From Lishizhenia tianjinensis (GTDB taxonomy: Bacteria > Bacteroidota > Bacteroidia > Flavobacteriales_D > Crocinitomicaceae): a stretch of DNA of 64,000 nt. Positions 27,232-36,877 of the stretch are shown in pieces (the first letter of the stretch is position 1; every line of letters starts with the position of its first letter). The notes below the pieces were generated by a model. It was not told the DNA's origin. It searched no databases and worked only from the letters and a program-made list of their open reading frames with translations. Position numbers and translations under genes: made by a program. The stretch covers positions 1-64,000 of the forward strand of contig CAMDLY010000005.1 in the NCBI GenBank assembly GCA_945902115.1, written 5' to 3'.

Positions 27232-27355
27232 TAGCTGAATTGGCGTCGGGGCCCTCTTGTTTCTTACTTACAAGAACCTTAAAGAAGAAATAGGCAGTAA
27301 TTAAAGTTACTGTGATTTCCGTAACAAGCATCATGGTTAAACCTTCCGTACTCAT
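27209..27355 (-). CDS. Small single-pass membrane protein, MetS-like NSS transporter small subunit
   Basis: 48 residues, too short for the ORF track. The ATG at 27355 overlaps the transporter stop in ATGA, and the TAA is at 27211-27209. It reads MSTEGLTMMLVTEITV, a hydrophobic stretch through AYFFFKVLV, then a polar tail KKQEGPDANSANDDE. One transmembrane helix (about 7-29) with a short hydrophilic tail, immediately behind an NSS symporter, is the pattern of MetS, the small partner of MetP in Corynebacterium, and of similar short proteins in Bacteroidota. It probably stabilises or activates the transporter. Homology is inferred from context and shape. Confidence 0.75.
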   Translation of the reverse strand: MSTEGLTMMLVTEITVTLITAYFFFKVLVSKKQEGPDANSANDDETVQ

Positions 27356-29127
27356 GTCGTTTTAAATTTAGATTTTCTACTCGCCACATATACCAAATAG
27401 GCAATTCCTAACCACAAGAGAAGTAGAAAAATTCTACTGATATTCTTGTAAAGAATGGTTTTTTCCTCGTTAGCAATTTTACTTTCTCTATACTTTTTAT
27501 CGTTCCGAATCTTTTTCAACTCACGTTGTTTTTTAATCAATAAATAAGTTGGTATTGATATGTGCTTGTCTACAGATAACTGCTCATCAGAATGAACCAC
27601 TGGATCCAAAAACTCCATTTTGAAGTCTGCTTTCTTTGCTAATTTTTCCTGTTGCTCAAACGACTTTTTTTCCATTTCCTTATCATTCTGCCATAAGGCT
27701 ATTTTCTCTCCTGAAGCGCTGTGATTAAGCGTTTCAATGATATCAGGAACGCTATTGATGAAAACCCAACCAAGAAGAAGCGGAGTAACGTATTGAATGA
27801 TGTACTTAAAAATTATCGGAACCTTTATCTCAGCTCCTTTATTAATTTCCTTCCATCCTTTGTCCATACCGAATATCCAACCAAATAAAATAATTTCCAC
27901 TAGGGCAAATAACACCAAGGATACCGTACCCGCCCAATAATCGTACTCGTCAAACACACCGTTATTAAAAAATAAAACGGTTGGTAAACCAAGTAAAAAA
28001 ACTGCAATACCAAAAGCCCACGCAGCATTCTTCTCCTTCCAACCGAACTCATCCGAAAGGAATCCCATAACAGGCGTTCCCATGGCCAATGACGACGTGA
28101 TACCTGCAAAGAATAACAAGCCGAACCACGCAACACCGGCTAATACGCCCAAGAGGCTTCCCCATTGTTCAAAAAGGTATGGCATAGTCTTAAATCCTAG
28201 ACCTAGACCTCCCCCTTCACTCAAAAGTTCTTTCATTCCATCGATACCCAGATATCCTACAGTGATTGGAATAATAATCGCAGAACCGAGAACTATTTCT
28301 ACAAATCCGTTCATCCAGCCTGCACTCATGGCATTCAGTGCGATGTCATCTTTACTTTTTACGTAAGAGGCATAACACTGTATCGAACCCATTCCTATGG
28401 ATAAGGTGAAAAATATCTGTCCTGCTGCTGCTAGCCAAACTTTTGACTCCCAAATAGTCGAGTAATCGGGGGTCCAAAGATAATCTAATCCTAAGGTTCC
28501 ATCGAATAGAGCGCCATTTTCTCCTGCCTCAATGGTAACTGCTTTATACGCTAAAAAAGCTCCGAAAAGAATCAAAAGCGGCATACCAATTTTTGCAGCT
28601 TTCTCTACTCCACCGCTCAAGCCTTTTGACAGTATCCAAGTATTGAGCAATAAACATACTATCCAAAAAACTACAGGTTCATAGGTATTAAGAGATACAT
28701 AGTCCCCAAAAAAATTAGCTACTTCTCCCTGCGTTTTTCCTCCAAAAGTATCAGCAATACTGTGCCACACATAAGAAATAGTCCAAGACTCTAAGTAACA
28801 ATAATAAGCAGCAACCACGAGATTGGTAAAAATTCCAAAAACACCAATATATTTCCATAGTGACCTTTTATTCATCGAATCGAGAATAAACGGAGTTGAA
28901 TGATGTCCTTTGGTTCCTCCAAACCGTCCTATTGACCACTCCACAAATAACAGAGGAATTCCCATCAAAAGGAAACAAACTAAATAGGGTATTATAAAAG
29001 CTCCTCCTCCATTTTCTATTGCTTGAACTGGAAATCTAAGGAAATTTCCTAAGCCGACAGCGTTTCCTGCCATGGCTAAAACTAACCCTACTCTAGACCC
29101 CCAACCAGATGCTCCTGTATTTGACAT
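27352..29127 (-). CDS. Sodium-dependent neurotransmitter:sodium symporter (NSS/SLC6) family transporter
   Basis: 591 residues with about 12 transmembrane helices. The first contains GNAVGLGNFLRFP, the Na+ and substrate site of the LeuT fold. AGQIFFTLSIGMGSIQCYASY corresponds to helix 6, with the unwound SIGMGS region, and GITSSLAMG to helix 8. After the core there is a charged extension (about 500-560) and one more helix near the C terminus, longer than LeuT. The substrate is an amino acid or related amine, not predictable here. It is coupled by ATGA to the MetS-like small subunit gene. Confidence 0.92.
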   Translation of the reverse strand: MSNTGASGWGSRVGLVLAMAGNAVGLGNFLRFPVQAIENGGGAFIIPYLVCFLLMGIPLLFVEWSIGRFGGTKGHHSTPFILDSMNKRSLWKYIGVFGIFTNLVVAAYYCYLESWTISYVWHSIADTFGGKTQGEVANFFGDYVSLNTYEPVVFWIVCLLLNTWILSKGLSGGVEKAAKIGMPLLILFGAFLAYKAVTIEAGENGALFDGTLGLDYLWTPDYSTIWESKVWLAAAGQIFFTLSIGMGSIQCYASYVKSKDDIALNAMSAGWMNGFVEIVLGSAIIIPITVGYLGIDGMKELLSEGGGLGLGFKTMPYLFEQWGSLLGVLAGVAWFGLLFFAGITSSLAMGTPVMGFLSDEFGWKEKNAAWAFGIAVFLLGLPTVLFFNNGVFDEYDYWAGTVSLVLFALVEIILFGWIFGMDKGWKEINKGAEIKVPIIFKYIIQYVTPLLLGWVFINSVPDIIETLNHSASGEKIALWQNDKEMEKKSFEQQEKLAKKADFKMEFLDPVVHSDEQLSVDKHISIPTYLLIKKQRELKKIRNDKKYRESKIANEEKTILYKNISRIFLLLLWLGIAYLVYVASRKSKFKTT

Positions 29128-29161
29128 AACTAATATTTTGTAGGATACGAATATACAATTT

Positions 29162-30043
29162 TTAAATCAATGGAAGAGTATCTTCCAATTTCATGGGCCT
29201 ATACCCCAGCTCTCTCCGTGACTTTGATAAATCGAATCCTGTTTTTGGGGGCCGCTTAGCTGGCTGATTAAGTGTATTACTATTCGTTCTTACTAAATTA
29301 TCTATAGAAAGTGAAAAATACTTGGCTACTCGTTCCACAATTTCATAAATTGACATGGTTTCAGGACCTGATATGTGGAATACCCCGATTTTATCTAGTT
29401 TACATATTTTCAAACAGGCCCATGCTAAATCATCCGCCCAGGTAGGTGCTCGGAACTGATCGTCAATGATATGCATGGCTTGCCCTTTACCCAGAGCTTC
29501 TTTTGCCCAACAGATAATATTCGTTCTAGAAAGATTATTGCCGAGGCCATAAACGATAATGGTGCGTACTATTGACCACTTAGTATAGCTCCCACTCTTA
29601 AGAATTTCCTCCGCCATAACTTTTGACCGTGCATAGTGACTTAATGGATTGGGAAGGTCTTCTTCTTTATAATTTCCTTGGATACCATCGAATATGAAAT
29701 CCGTGGATAAAAGTTGAAAGTGCGCATTTATCTCTACTGACTGGTCGAATAAATATTTTGTTGCCGTTACATTGACTTGATGACAGGAGGAAGGATCTAA
29801 CTCACAAACATCAACATTTGTGATGGCTGCTGTATGAATAACATGTGTGGGCCTATATGTTCTCACTAATTCTACTACTGCAGATTCATCACAAATATCT
29901 ACTGACTTATATCGGCTTTCTGGACATTCCGGGTTTCTGTTTTCGCCTTTGGAACTTGCTAAAAACTCCATCTGCCCGCGACTTAATTGGGAAACAAGTT
30001 TTTGACCAAGGAGACCGTTCGATCCAGTAACAAGAATTTTCAT
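29162..30043 (-). CDS. RfbD-like NAD(P)-dependent sugar nucleotide reductase (extended SDR)
   Basis: 293 residues from the ATG at 30043; that start overlaps the PspC stop as ATGA, while the ORF-track ATG at 30052 would give a 13-base overlap. The Rossmann motif GSNGLLGQKL is at the N terminus, STDFIFDG near residue 112, and YARSK near 137 is the catalytic Tyr/Lys. PTWADDLAWACLKI and FHISGPETMS match RmlD/RfbD, the dTDP-4-dehydrorhamnose reductase family. No other rhamnose genes are near, so the substrate may be different. Confidence 0.82.
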   Translation of the reverse strand: MKILVTGSNGLLGQKLVSQLSRGQMEFLASSKGENRNPECPESRYKSVDICDESAVVELVRTYRPTHVIHTAAITNVDVCELDPSSCHQVNVTATKYLFDQSVEINAHFQLLSTDFIFDGIQGNYKEEDLPNPLSHYARSKVMAEEILKSGSYTKWSIVRTIIVYGLGNNLSRTNIICWAKEALGKGQAMHIIDDQFRAPTWADDLAWACLKICKLDKIGVFHISGPETMSIYEIVERVAKYFSLSIDNLVRTNSNTLNQPAKRPPKTGFDLSKSRRELGYRPMKLEDTLPLI

Positions 30044-30279
30044 AACTCCCATATTGACTTTTTCCTTTTTCGTTGAAACCTAAAATAATGCTTGTGTTCA
30101 AGCAACCACGCCATACAGAGATACAACAATATAGGAGATCCCAGGCCAATGAAAGAAAAATAAATAAACCCAACACGTACCTTTGCAGTTTGAATACCTA
30201 ACTTTCTGGCCCACCATTCGCAGACGCCAAAAGATTGCATTTCGAAGAAAAAAACGATTTTATTCAGAAATCTTTTCAT
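30040..30279 (-). CDS. PspC-domain membrane protein
   Basis: 79 residues. FGVCEWWARKLGIQTAKVRV is the start of a PspC domain and GSPILLYLCMAWLL is its membrane helix. The basic tail RFQRKRKK is probably cytoplasmic. PspC proteins sense or mitigate envelope stress. Both ends are in ATGA overlaps (with DUF2851 upstream and the RfbD-like gene downstream), so three unrelated products are translated as a chain. Confidence 0.85.
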   Translation of the reverse strand: MKRFLNKIVFFFEMQSFGVCEWWARKLGIQTAKVRVGFIYFSFIGLGSPILLYLCMAWLLEHKHYFRFQRKRKKSIWEL

Positions 30280-31331
30280 TTAAGTAATACTTTTCCGATT
30301 GGACAATTTAAGCATTTTTTATTCTCACAAAGTTCAGAATAAATTTCCAATAATACTTGGGAATCATAAGCATTACAAGGTTTTATTCCGAATTGCTTCC
30401 ATAAGTTTATAATCCCATTATCATCGGGAGGTAATGTCTTTAATATTTCAATAGCTTCATTCCATGTTATTAAAGAATTTTTCAAAAAAAATGGCAACCA
30501 AATATTTATTAAAAGAAAATGAGCCTGGCTTTTATTCGTAACCGCCCATTCAGAATTCATAAGAGTTGATACCTTCTCTACCGCATTGTCTCTTGACTTA
30601 CAAATGAAATACGCGCTTGGAAAAAGTAACATAAAGTTTTCTAAAGCAATTAACACCGTTGATAGTTTAGCATTAGAATAACTTCTTTTTGTTACCTGTA
30701 AATTGGATACCTCATCTTTATAAAAATTTATAAATTCAACTATTTTAAGGCCGCTATTTTGCCAATTTTCGGAGATAAACCTAAAAAGTGGTGTATTCGT
30801 ATTTTTGCCGAAGCCAACTATTGTCTCCAATTGTAAATTTTGAGTGACTAATTTTGTGGTTTTTCGCAAAAAACGTTTCTGGAAAAGGCTGATCGGATCC
30901 ACGGAAGAATTAAAAAGTTTTAGTGTAAGGTGCTTTTCACATATAATTACTCTTTTTCTAGTTCTTTTTACATCATCTCTATAAAATGGTATTATGAGAT
31001 CATCATGCAAAATAATGGTGGGGAATGGCAAGGATGAATCAGAAAGGTCATGTTTCCTAACTACGTGCAAAATAACATTATTGTATTGAGGATCGAAATG
31101 GTGCCGGTGTGAAAACCAGTCAGAACTATTTATATGCACTTCGATGTGACCATGCCAAATTAATCCCAGGAATCTAATAGCGGCATACTTGAAATCAGGG
31201 CCATTGGCTAATATGTTGTGTACACCCCAACTAATAATTTCTACTGATTGATTTTCTGTACTATTAAAAACGGATGTTTTTAATAGTCTATTTGCCCAGA
31301 TATATTGAATCCTCTCCTCTCTCTCACGCAC
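30276..31331 (-). CDS. DUF2851 family protein
   Basis: 351 residues from GTG at 31331; no in-frame ATG is available near the N terminus. The N-terminal IQYIWANRLL, GPDFKYAAIRFLGLIWHGHIEVHINSSDW and NNVILHVVRKHD identify DUF2851, a Bacteroidota family with a restriction-nuclease-like conserved core (Asp and E-x-H residues). The C-terminal half is helical and ends with a Cys cluster (CENKKCLNCPIGK) that could bind a metal. The function is not known. A hairpin with T tract ending the upstream gene lies only 13 bases before its start. Confidence 0.85.
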   Translation of the reverse strand: MREREERIQYIWANRLLKTSVFNSTENQSVEIISWGVHNILANGPDFKYAAIRFLGLIWHGHIEVHINSSDWFSHRHHFDPQYNNVILHVVRKHDLSDSSLPFPTIILHDDLIIPFYRDDVKRTRKRVIICEKHLTLKLFNSSVDPISLFQKRFLRKTTKLVTQNLQLETIVGFGKNTNTPLFRFISENWQNSGLKIVEFINFYKDEVSNLQVTKRSYSNAKLSTVLIALENFMLLFPSAYFICKSRDNAVEKVSTLMNSEWAVTNKSQAHFLLINIWLPFFLKNSLITWNEAIEILKTLPPDDNGIINLWKQFGIKPCNAYDSQVLLEIYSELCENKKCLNCPIGKVLLK

Positions 31332-31343
31332 ATCCTAAGATAC

Positions 31344-31372
31344 AAAAAAAGGTGCGATTAGCGCCTTTTTTT
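31344..31372 (-). terminator. Terminator of the OmpA-family gene
   Basis: GGTGC, loop GATTA, GCGCC with seven A on one side and seven T on the other makes a compact stem. The T tract on the minus strand points away from the OmpA gene, whose TAA overlaps its base. Confidence 0.7.
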
Positions 31373-33566
31373 ATCTTGGTAATGGACTAGTAAATTTTCT
31401 GAAACTTGGGTCAACAGGAACTTTATATTTTGGGTATTCTGAAGGGTTCTCAGTGCCTGGTTCCATTATAACTTTAACAGTTGTTCTTCGGTTTATTTGG
31501 TGTAGACGTTCAAACTCTTTTTTATTTGACTCTTTAAATTGATTTATGTAAGCTTCATCTAGCTTTTGTTTAGTTCCATTAATTTCAATAACGGCTGGCT
31601 CTCTCTCCCCCATGCCAATTGGTTTAATTCTATCGGCTTCAATTTTAGCTGATTCAACCAAGTATGTGTAAACAGCATTGGCTCTATTTTGAGAAAGCGC
31701 ATTGTTATGGATATCTGTATCTCGAGCATCGGTATGAGAAAATAAATCGATGCAAATGGTTGGGTTTTGCTTCATTAAATTCACTAAAAATTGAAGGGAA
31801 TCGTATGAACGACAAGTAGCATCGTCAATGAAGGACCACTGATCGAGGGGATAACGAACTTCAGGAGTACGTATTTCAATTGGAATAAGCGGAATTTCTA
31901 AATAAAAATCTGGACCTTCGTCTTCGTTAATGGTAGAAATCTTGGTAGCAATAGCAGGTGAAATATGTCGAGCCTTGGAAGCTTTAATTGTATACTCTTT
32001 ACCCCCTAAAATATACCTTTTTTTATCTTTCCTTAGCTCCCATTTTTCTGTTTTTCCTGATTCATCTGTAACACCATCCCATTTCTCACCATCGCTCACG
32101 GTAATCTCAACTTTAGCACCGTCAATTTTCTTGGATTTATTGCCTAATTCGTAGACCACCACGCGCAGGGAGTACTCTAATGGTTCAATGTCAAACCTCC
32201 AAATGTCTGGAGTGAATTCCGCAGACTTACGTTCTGAGGTAAAAAAACCAAATTTTTCCTTGAATTTGAACAAGGAGTCGTCTTTCTTAACTAAATAGTC
32301 TATCACTGTTATAGCATAGTCATTCGCCTCTGAGTTAAAAGGGTGACCAAGATTTTTTCTTTCGCCCCAAACAAAATCTTTACTTTTTCGAGCAACTTTA
32401 AATATATCCAGTCCACCAATCCCACTGTGACCATCGCTCGCAAAATATAAAATTCCTGATTTTTCGTTATAAGAAGGAAACAACTCATTACCAAACGAGT
32501 TTACCTCCTGGCCAAGATTTTTTGGAATTGAGTCCCATACTTTGTTCTTCTTATCATACTGTACATACCACAAATCTCTTCCCCCATAACTCTTTACCCC
32601 ATTACTTTCTTTCATGTCCGAAGCAAAAACAAGGTATTCATCATTGATTAGGCAAGGATGGCCAACAGAAATGCTATCATCGGATTTTAGAGAAAGTTTA
32701 ACCGGCTCCTCAAATTCAACTTCCATGTCATCTGGCTTTCCACTAACAGTTGCCGACCAAATATCACAACCTAGATTTTTTTTCTTTGCATTTGGACATC
32801 TTGTAAAGTATATGGTTTTTTTCTTTGAGTCAAAGCATACTGTACCTTCATTCTGTGTTGTATTAACTACACCTTTTGAGTCTATATTTTTAACTGCTGT
32901 AGGATCACCTTTTTCGTCATATTTTACCATGTATATATCCATGTATTTTTCGCCAGTAATAGGATCTCTATCTGTTCCTACACTTTCTTCCCTACTAGAG
33001 CCGAAATAGACCACCGCTCCCTTTCCAACAGGAATACTGTAAGGAGCCATATCGTATTGCTTCGAATTGATTTTTGATTGATTTTCAATTTTATAACGTG
33101 ACTCTAACTGATCAAAATCTTCATATTCCCTGCACGAGGCTATGGCCTGCTCTACCTTCGGTAACATTGATTTTGACGCTAGAGGTCTGTAGGTTTCATA
33201 AGACTTAAGGGCACCTTTAAAATCCTTTGCCATTCGCTGCATTTCTCCTTTGAAGAAATATACTTCTGGCTTGTACTGAAAATATTTAAGTTCAATTGAT
33301 TTAGAATACCATTCGTTGGCTTTTGCAAATCTTTCCGTCAGTCTGTATGATTCTGCAACGAGAAATGACATTTCACCTCTATCTTTGATTGGGGCTTTGG
33401 CTCCCATTTTTGTGTACGCTTTTTCCATCTTAGTGGCAGCCTCAAAATAGCGGCCTGCGTTAAAAGATTTTCTAGCATCCTCTACATATTTTGGTTCCTG
33501 CTTTTTTTGTGCTTGTAGGTTAATAGAAAGAAATGAAAAAAGAATAAGGAGTATAGCATGTCTCAT
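31371..33566 (-). CDS. PorE-like TPR/PD40 protein with C-terminal OmpA domain
   Basis: 731 residues with a signal peptide ending at NLQAQ. TPR repeats (about 27-150) lead into PD40 propeller repeats (about 165-410; IYFTRCPNAKK, LYFASDGHSGIGGLDIFKVA). A beta-sandwich segment like carboxypeptidase regulatory domains lies near 460-530 (DGAKVEITVSDGEKWDGV), and the C-terminal OmpA domain has DLFSHTDARDTDIHNNALSQ. This is the canonical PorE-type order, binding peptidoglycan to support T9SS or related envelope assemblies. No PorP/SprF gene is adjacent, unlike the paralogue at 9598. Confidence 0.87.
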   Translation of the reverse strand: MRHAILLILFSFLSINLQAQKKQEPKYVEDARKSFNAGRYFEAATKMEKAYTKMGAKAPIKDRGEMSFLVAESYRLTERFAKANEWYSKSIELKYFQYKPEVYFFKGEMQRMAKDFKGALKSYETYRPLASKSMLPKVEQAIASCREYEDFDQLESRYKIENQSKINSKQYDMAPYSIPVGKGAVVYFGSSREESVGTDRDPITGEKYMDIYMVKYDEKGDPTAVKNIDSKGVVNTTQNEGTVCFDSKKKTIYFTRCPNAKKKNLGCDIWSATVSGKPDDMEVEFEEPVKLSLKSDDSISVGHPCLINDEYLVFASDMKESNGVKSYGGRDLWYVQYDKKNKVWDSIPKNLGQEVNSFGNELFPSYNEKSGILYFASDGHSGIGGLDIFKVARKSKDFVWGERKNLGHPFNSEANDYAITVIDYLVKKDDSLFKFKEKFGFFTSERKSAEFTPDIWRFDIEPLEYSLRVVVYELGNKSKKIDGAKVEITVSDGEKWDGVTDESGKTEKWELRKDKKRYILGGKEYTIKASKARHISPAIATKISTINEDEGPDFYLEIPLIPIEIRTPEVRYPLDQWSFIDDATCRSYDSLQFLVNLMKQNPTICIDLFSHTDARDTDIHNNALSQNRANAVYTYLVESAKIEADRIKPIGMGEREPAVIEINGTKQKLDEAYINQFKESNKKEFERLHQINRRTTVKVIMEPGTENPSEYPKYKVPVDPSFRKFTSPLPR

Positions 33567-33601
33567 AACTAATAATTTGAGATTTCTTAAGTTGAAGTTT
33601 A

Positions 33602-33633
33602 CAAATGTATGAAAATTTTAAAAATTCTTACAA
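33602..33633 (-). promoter_or_regulatory. Promoter of the OmpA-family gene
   Basis: TACATTTG at 33609-33602 on the minus strand with TTG at 33633-33631 and a 21-base spacer. It lies 35 bases before the ATG and overlaps the 3' end of the rluD-like region. Confidence 0.6.
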
Positions 33634-34652
33634 TATTTTCTCCACCTTTCAAGTAAAGCACTAAAAGCCAGTGGTAAATTAGCTTCTAAGTAAATTTTGC
33701 TTGATTTCTCTGGATGAGTAAACCCAAGTGAAAAGGCGTGTAGCGCCTGACCTTCAAGAAGTTCGAAATTATTTTCTACGAACTGCTTATATGAACTTGA
33801 AGTAGTTCCTTTTAAAATTCTGTCACCACCATATTCTTTATCATTAAACAATGGATGGCCAATATATTGGAAATGCGCACGGATTTGATGGGTCCTTCCT
33901 GTTTCTAATTTACACGAAACGAGTGTTACATATCCAAATCGTTCTTCCACCTCATAGTGTGTAACAGCATGTTTTCCAAAATCGCCAGAAGGAAAGACAG
34001 TCATTACCTTACGGTTTTTCAATGATCTTCCAATATGCCCGGTGATTGTTCCTGAAGAGGGTATATCCCCCCAAGCTAAGGCGTAGTATCTTCTCTCAAT
34101 TGTTCTCTCAAAAAATTGTTTGGCCAGGTGATTAAGCGCAAATTCCGTTTTTGCAATTACCAAGAGGCCCGTAGTATGTTTATCAATACGGTGTACCAAT
34201 CCCGGTCGACCGAAATAATCCGAAGGCAAGGAAGGAAGTTGTTCGAAATGATAAACTAATGCATTAACTAATGTGTCCTTATAGTTACCATAACCCGGAT
34301 GAACCACCATATTGGCCTCTTTGTTGACAACGAGTAAACATTCGTCTTCATAAACAATATCCAATGGGATATCTTGGGGTATTAAGGTAATTTCTCTGAC
34401 AGGGTATGGTAAAACTATGGATATTTCATCTCCTGGCTTTACTTTATAGTTTTGTTTAACGGCTTTGCCTCCTACATGAATATTACCATTTTTTGCCGCA
34501 ACCTGTATTTTATTTCTTGAGGTATTTGGCAATCGATCCAATAAGAATTTATCAATTCTCGTGATTTCTTGTCCCTTGTCTGCTTTTATCCTATGATGCT
34601 CAAATAACTCCTCCTCCTGATCTATCTCTAAGGTAGAATCATCCTCCATCAT
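33618..34652 (-). CDS. rluD: RluA-family pseudouridine synthase (RluD-like)
   Basis: 344 residues. An N-terminal S4 RNA-binding domain (RIDKFLLDRLPNTSRNKIQ) precedes the synthase domain with PDxxHRID: PGLVHRIDKHTTGLLVIAKT contains the catalytic Asp. GRTHQIRAHFQYIGHPLFND is the conserved second motif. With the S4 domain and this length, it most resembles RluD, which modifies helix 69 of 23S rRNA. The ATG overlaps the upstream T9SS cargo stop by four bases. Confidence 0.9.
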   Translation of the reverse strand: MMEDDSTLEIDQEEELFEHHRIKADKGQEITRIDKFLLDRLPNTSRNKIQVAAKNGNIHVGGKAVKQNYKVKPGDEISIVLPYPVREITLIPQDIPLDIVYEDECLLVVNKEANMVVHPGYGNYKDTLVNALVYHFEQLPSLPSDYFGRPGLVHRIDKHTTGLLVIAKTEFALNHLAKQFFERTIERRYYALAWGDIPSSGTITGHIGRSLKNRKVMTVFPSGDFGKHAVTHYEVEERFGYVTLVSCKLETGRTHQIRAHFQYIGHPLFNDKEYGGDRILKGTTSSSYKQFVENNFELLEGQALHAFSLGFTHPEKSSKIYLEANLPLAFSALLERWRKYCKNF

Positions 34653-36877
34653 TGCTTAATGAATTTAAAAACTTTTCCTTTAAAACTTGGAGAACTTAAA
34701 AAATAGGTCCCCGAACTGAGATCCTCTATTGAAATATGTGTGCCATTTGTCTTTTTGACTATTGTGCCGAAAATATCCATCACACAAGATTCTATATTCT
34801 CCGCGAACTCTCCGCGAATCGTAAGATAATTAGAAGCAGGGTTGGGGAAAATAATAATTTGCTCAAATACGTGTTTATCTGGTATTCCTAAAACACCATT
34901 TAATCGGGTAGAAAAGATAGGCCGTATCATAGCAGAACCAGGAAAAGGGGAAGTTAACCAAGAATTTTCACCATCTACACTATAAAAAATCTCATTGGAA
35001 TGATTAGTATTTCTATCGAGCCCCGCGTTCAATCGTTGAGGGTCGATTTGCCTCCAGCCAACATAGAATCTCTTTGGGACAGCTAACTTCATCGTATCTA
35101 CAAGATAGTAAGAATGGAAATAATTTTCTCCGTACCCCGAAATTGGTGCCCGCGGAAAAAAAACATCATCCTCATAAAGCACTGATCCAGGTTTGCCATT
35201 GATGTCGTCCCAAACCGTTAGTAGAAAAAGTTTATCTGAAACATCATTCACTGAGGGCACAAAACAAATAGAAACACCTAAAATAGAATCCTCCTCATAA
35301 GCCTCATAACCTATGGCCAACCTTGATTGCGCCCCAGTAGGTCCGAATGCTGCTTCTGCTGTGCCGTCATCATAACTGTAATAATTGTAAAAAGACTGAT
35401 ATAGTAATGTGGAATCGTTGGCTCCAAAATTTGGAAATTGCGCAGAGGCAGAGGATTTTACTTCAAAAACCTGTTGATTACCTGGCTTAGTTTTATCAAA
35501 TTCATATCCTAGGGTCAAGTCATGAATTGACTGATGTGTGGTCCTTGGCTGAAAGTTAATATTTCCCTGTGCCAACGTGAATCCATTGAGAACATAATTT
35601 CCCTCGAGTGCGCTGTTGTAAAATATATTGACCTGACCATTTTGGTAATTTTCAGGTAAGGGGCTTCCATTGTGAACGTATACTTCTAATGAATCCGTCA
35701 TTTTATTATCCGTAGTATTTTGGTAATGATCCCAAGGTACAGAGGTGTAGGTATCAATTAACGATAGCAAAGGGTATGAAAAAGCGAAGTCTTTAAATAG
35801 TGTATCGGTTTGAAATGATAAACTTCTTAAATGTATGTAATCCAAATGAAAGTGATCCAAAGCGCCGGCAAGAGATCCATAATTTCTGAATCTAAATTTA
35901 AAGCCGTCACTCAAATAAACTGGATCTTTCACTGCAACAGTAACGGCCTGAAAAGGGCGATTACTTTCACCAGCTGTGGACCATACACGCTGCCAATTAG
36001 CATTGGCATTTTGATAAAATTCTAAGACTAGACTATCGCCGTTCTCTGGTTCATCGCCTAATCCTTGAGGTTGAAATAAGAAACTGAGGTAAATAGAATC
36101 TCCTGGACTGAAAGAAGATAAATTAATATTTTTTGAGGTTAATTTATCTGCATAATTAGGTGAGATTGAACCATATTGGTATGGATTGCCATTTTCATCA
36201 AGCCCATCGAATGTTACTACGCCAAGAGATCGTGGATTAAAGGCAAATCGATTATTTAGATAGGCATAAGAATCCGCCCAATATTTACTTGGGTCAGATA
36301 TCGCCTGAAAAAAAACACGAACACTGTCTTGAATATACGGCGGGTTGGTAAGCCAAACGGTATCTATAGGATTGATTGAGACATCATTAATCGTATCGAA
36401 TAAATAATAAGGAGGGTAAAGAAATTGCTGATCGTATTGAACTGGAAAAATAGAAAAATCAGCGATACTAACTGGTGTAGATGAAAAACTAGAGTCCACG
36501 AATTCTCCTGTTTGCATGTTAAAAATTCTTTTAAACGTTTGTTGACTGGTAAATGACACTGACGATTCTAAAGGCAGTTGAGTTATTGGATTCCTCAGTT
36601 TATAAAACACTGATGAAGTGACTGATGGGTCGTTAAAATCCGGAAAATACTCTTGAAATTTATTTGACGAAAAATCATCAAATATCGGAAGTTGTAGTGT
36701 ATCAGTGGTAAATATAAAGGTGCTATCAATATTCACTACGCCTTCTTTTAGTCTATCTTTTTGAATACTTGGATTGGTAAGCATTGGCGAACACTCCATA
36801 TGCTGTGAAAACCCTTGTTTTACAAAAAATCCAACAAAAAATAAAAGAATTTTAATCGTCCTCTGGTCTAATAACAT
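34649..36877 (-). CDS. Secreted surface protein with T9SS type A sorting domain
   Basis: 742 residues. A signal peptide (ILLFFVGFFVKQGFSQ) precedes a long beta-rich region with repeated FDDFSSN, SPGDSIYLSFLFQPQGLGD and FRNYGSLAGALDHFHLDYIHL motifs, common in Bacteroidota secreted proteins with MAM/jelly-roll-like folds. The C terminus is a type A sorting domain: IIIFPNPASNYLTIRGEF, CVMDIFGTIVKKT, ISIEDLSSGTYFLSS, and a final KVFKFIKQ. It should be exported and surface-attached. No catalytic motif is seen. It overlaps the PASTA gene by 26 bases. Confidence 0.82.
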   Translation of the reverse strand: MLLDQRTIKILLFFVGFFVKQGFSQHMECSPMLTNPSIQKDRLKEGVVNIDSTFIFTTDTLQLPIFDDFSSNKFQEYFPDFNDPSVTSSVFYKLRNPITQLPLESSVSFTSQQTFKRIFNMQTGEFVDSSFSSTPVSIADFSIFPVQYDQQFLYPPYYLFDTINDVSINPIDTVWLTNPPYIQDSVRVFFQAISDPSKYWADSYAYLNNRFAFNPRSLGVVTFDGLDENGNPYQYGSISPNYADKLTSKNINLSSFSPGDSIYLSFLFQPQGLGDEPENGDSLVLEFYQNANANWQRVWSTAGESNRPFQAVTVAVKDPVYLSDGFKFRFRNYGSLAGALDHFHLDYIHLRSLSFQTDTLFKDFAFSYPLLSLIDTYTSVPWDHYQNTTDNKMTDSLEVYVHNGSPLPENYQNGQVNIFYNSALEGNYVLNGFTLAQGNINFQPRTTHQSIHDLTLGYEFDKTKPGNQQVFEVKSSASAQFPNFGANDSTLLYQSFYNYYSYDDGTAEAAFGPTGAQSRLAIGYEAYEEDSILGVSICFVPSVNDVSDKLFLLTVWDDINGKPGSVLYEDDVFFPRAPISGYGENYFHSYYLVDTMKLAVPKRFYVGWRQIDPQRLNAGLDRNTNHSNEIFYSVDGENSWLTSPFPGSAMIRPIFSTRLNGVLGIPDKHVFEQIIIFPNPASNYLTIRGEFAENIESCVMDIFGTIVKKTNGTHISIEDLSSGTYFLSSPSFKGKVFKFIKQ

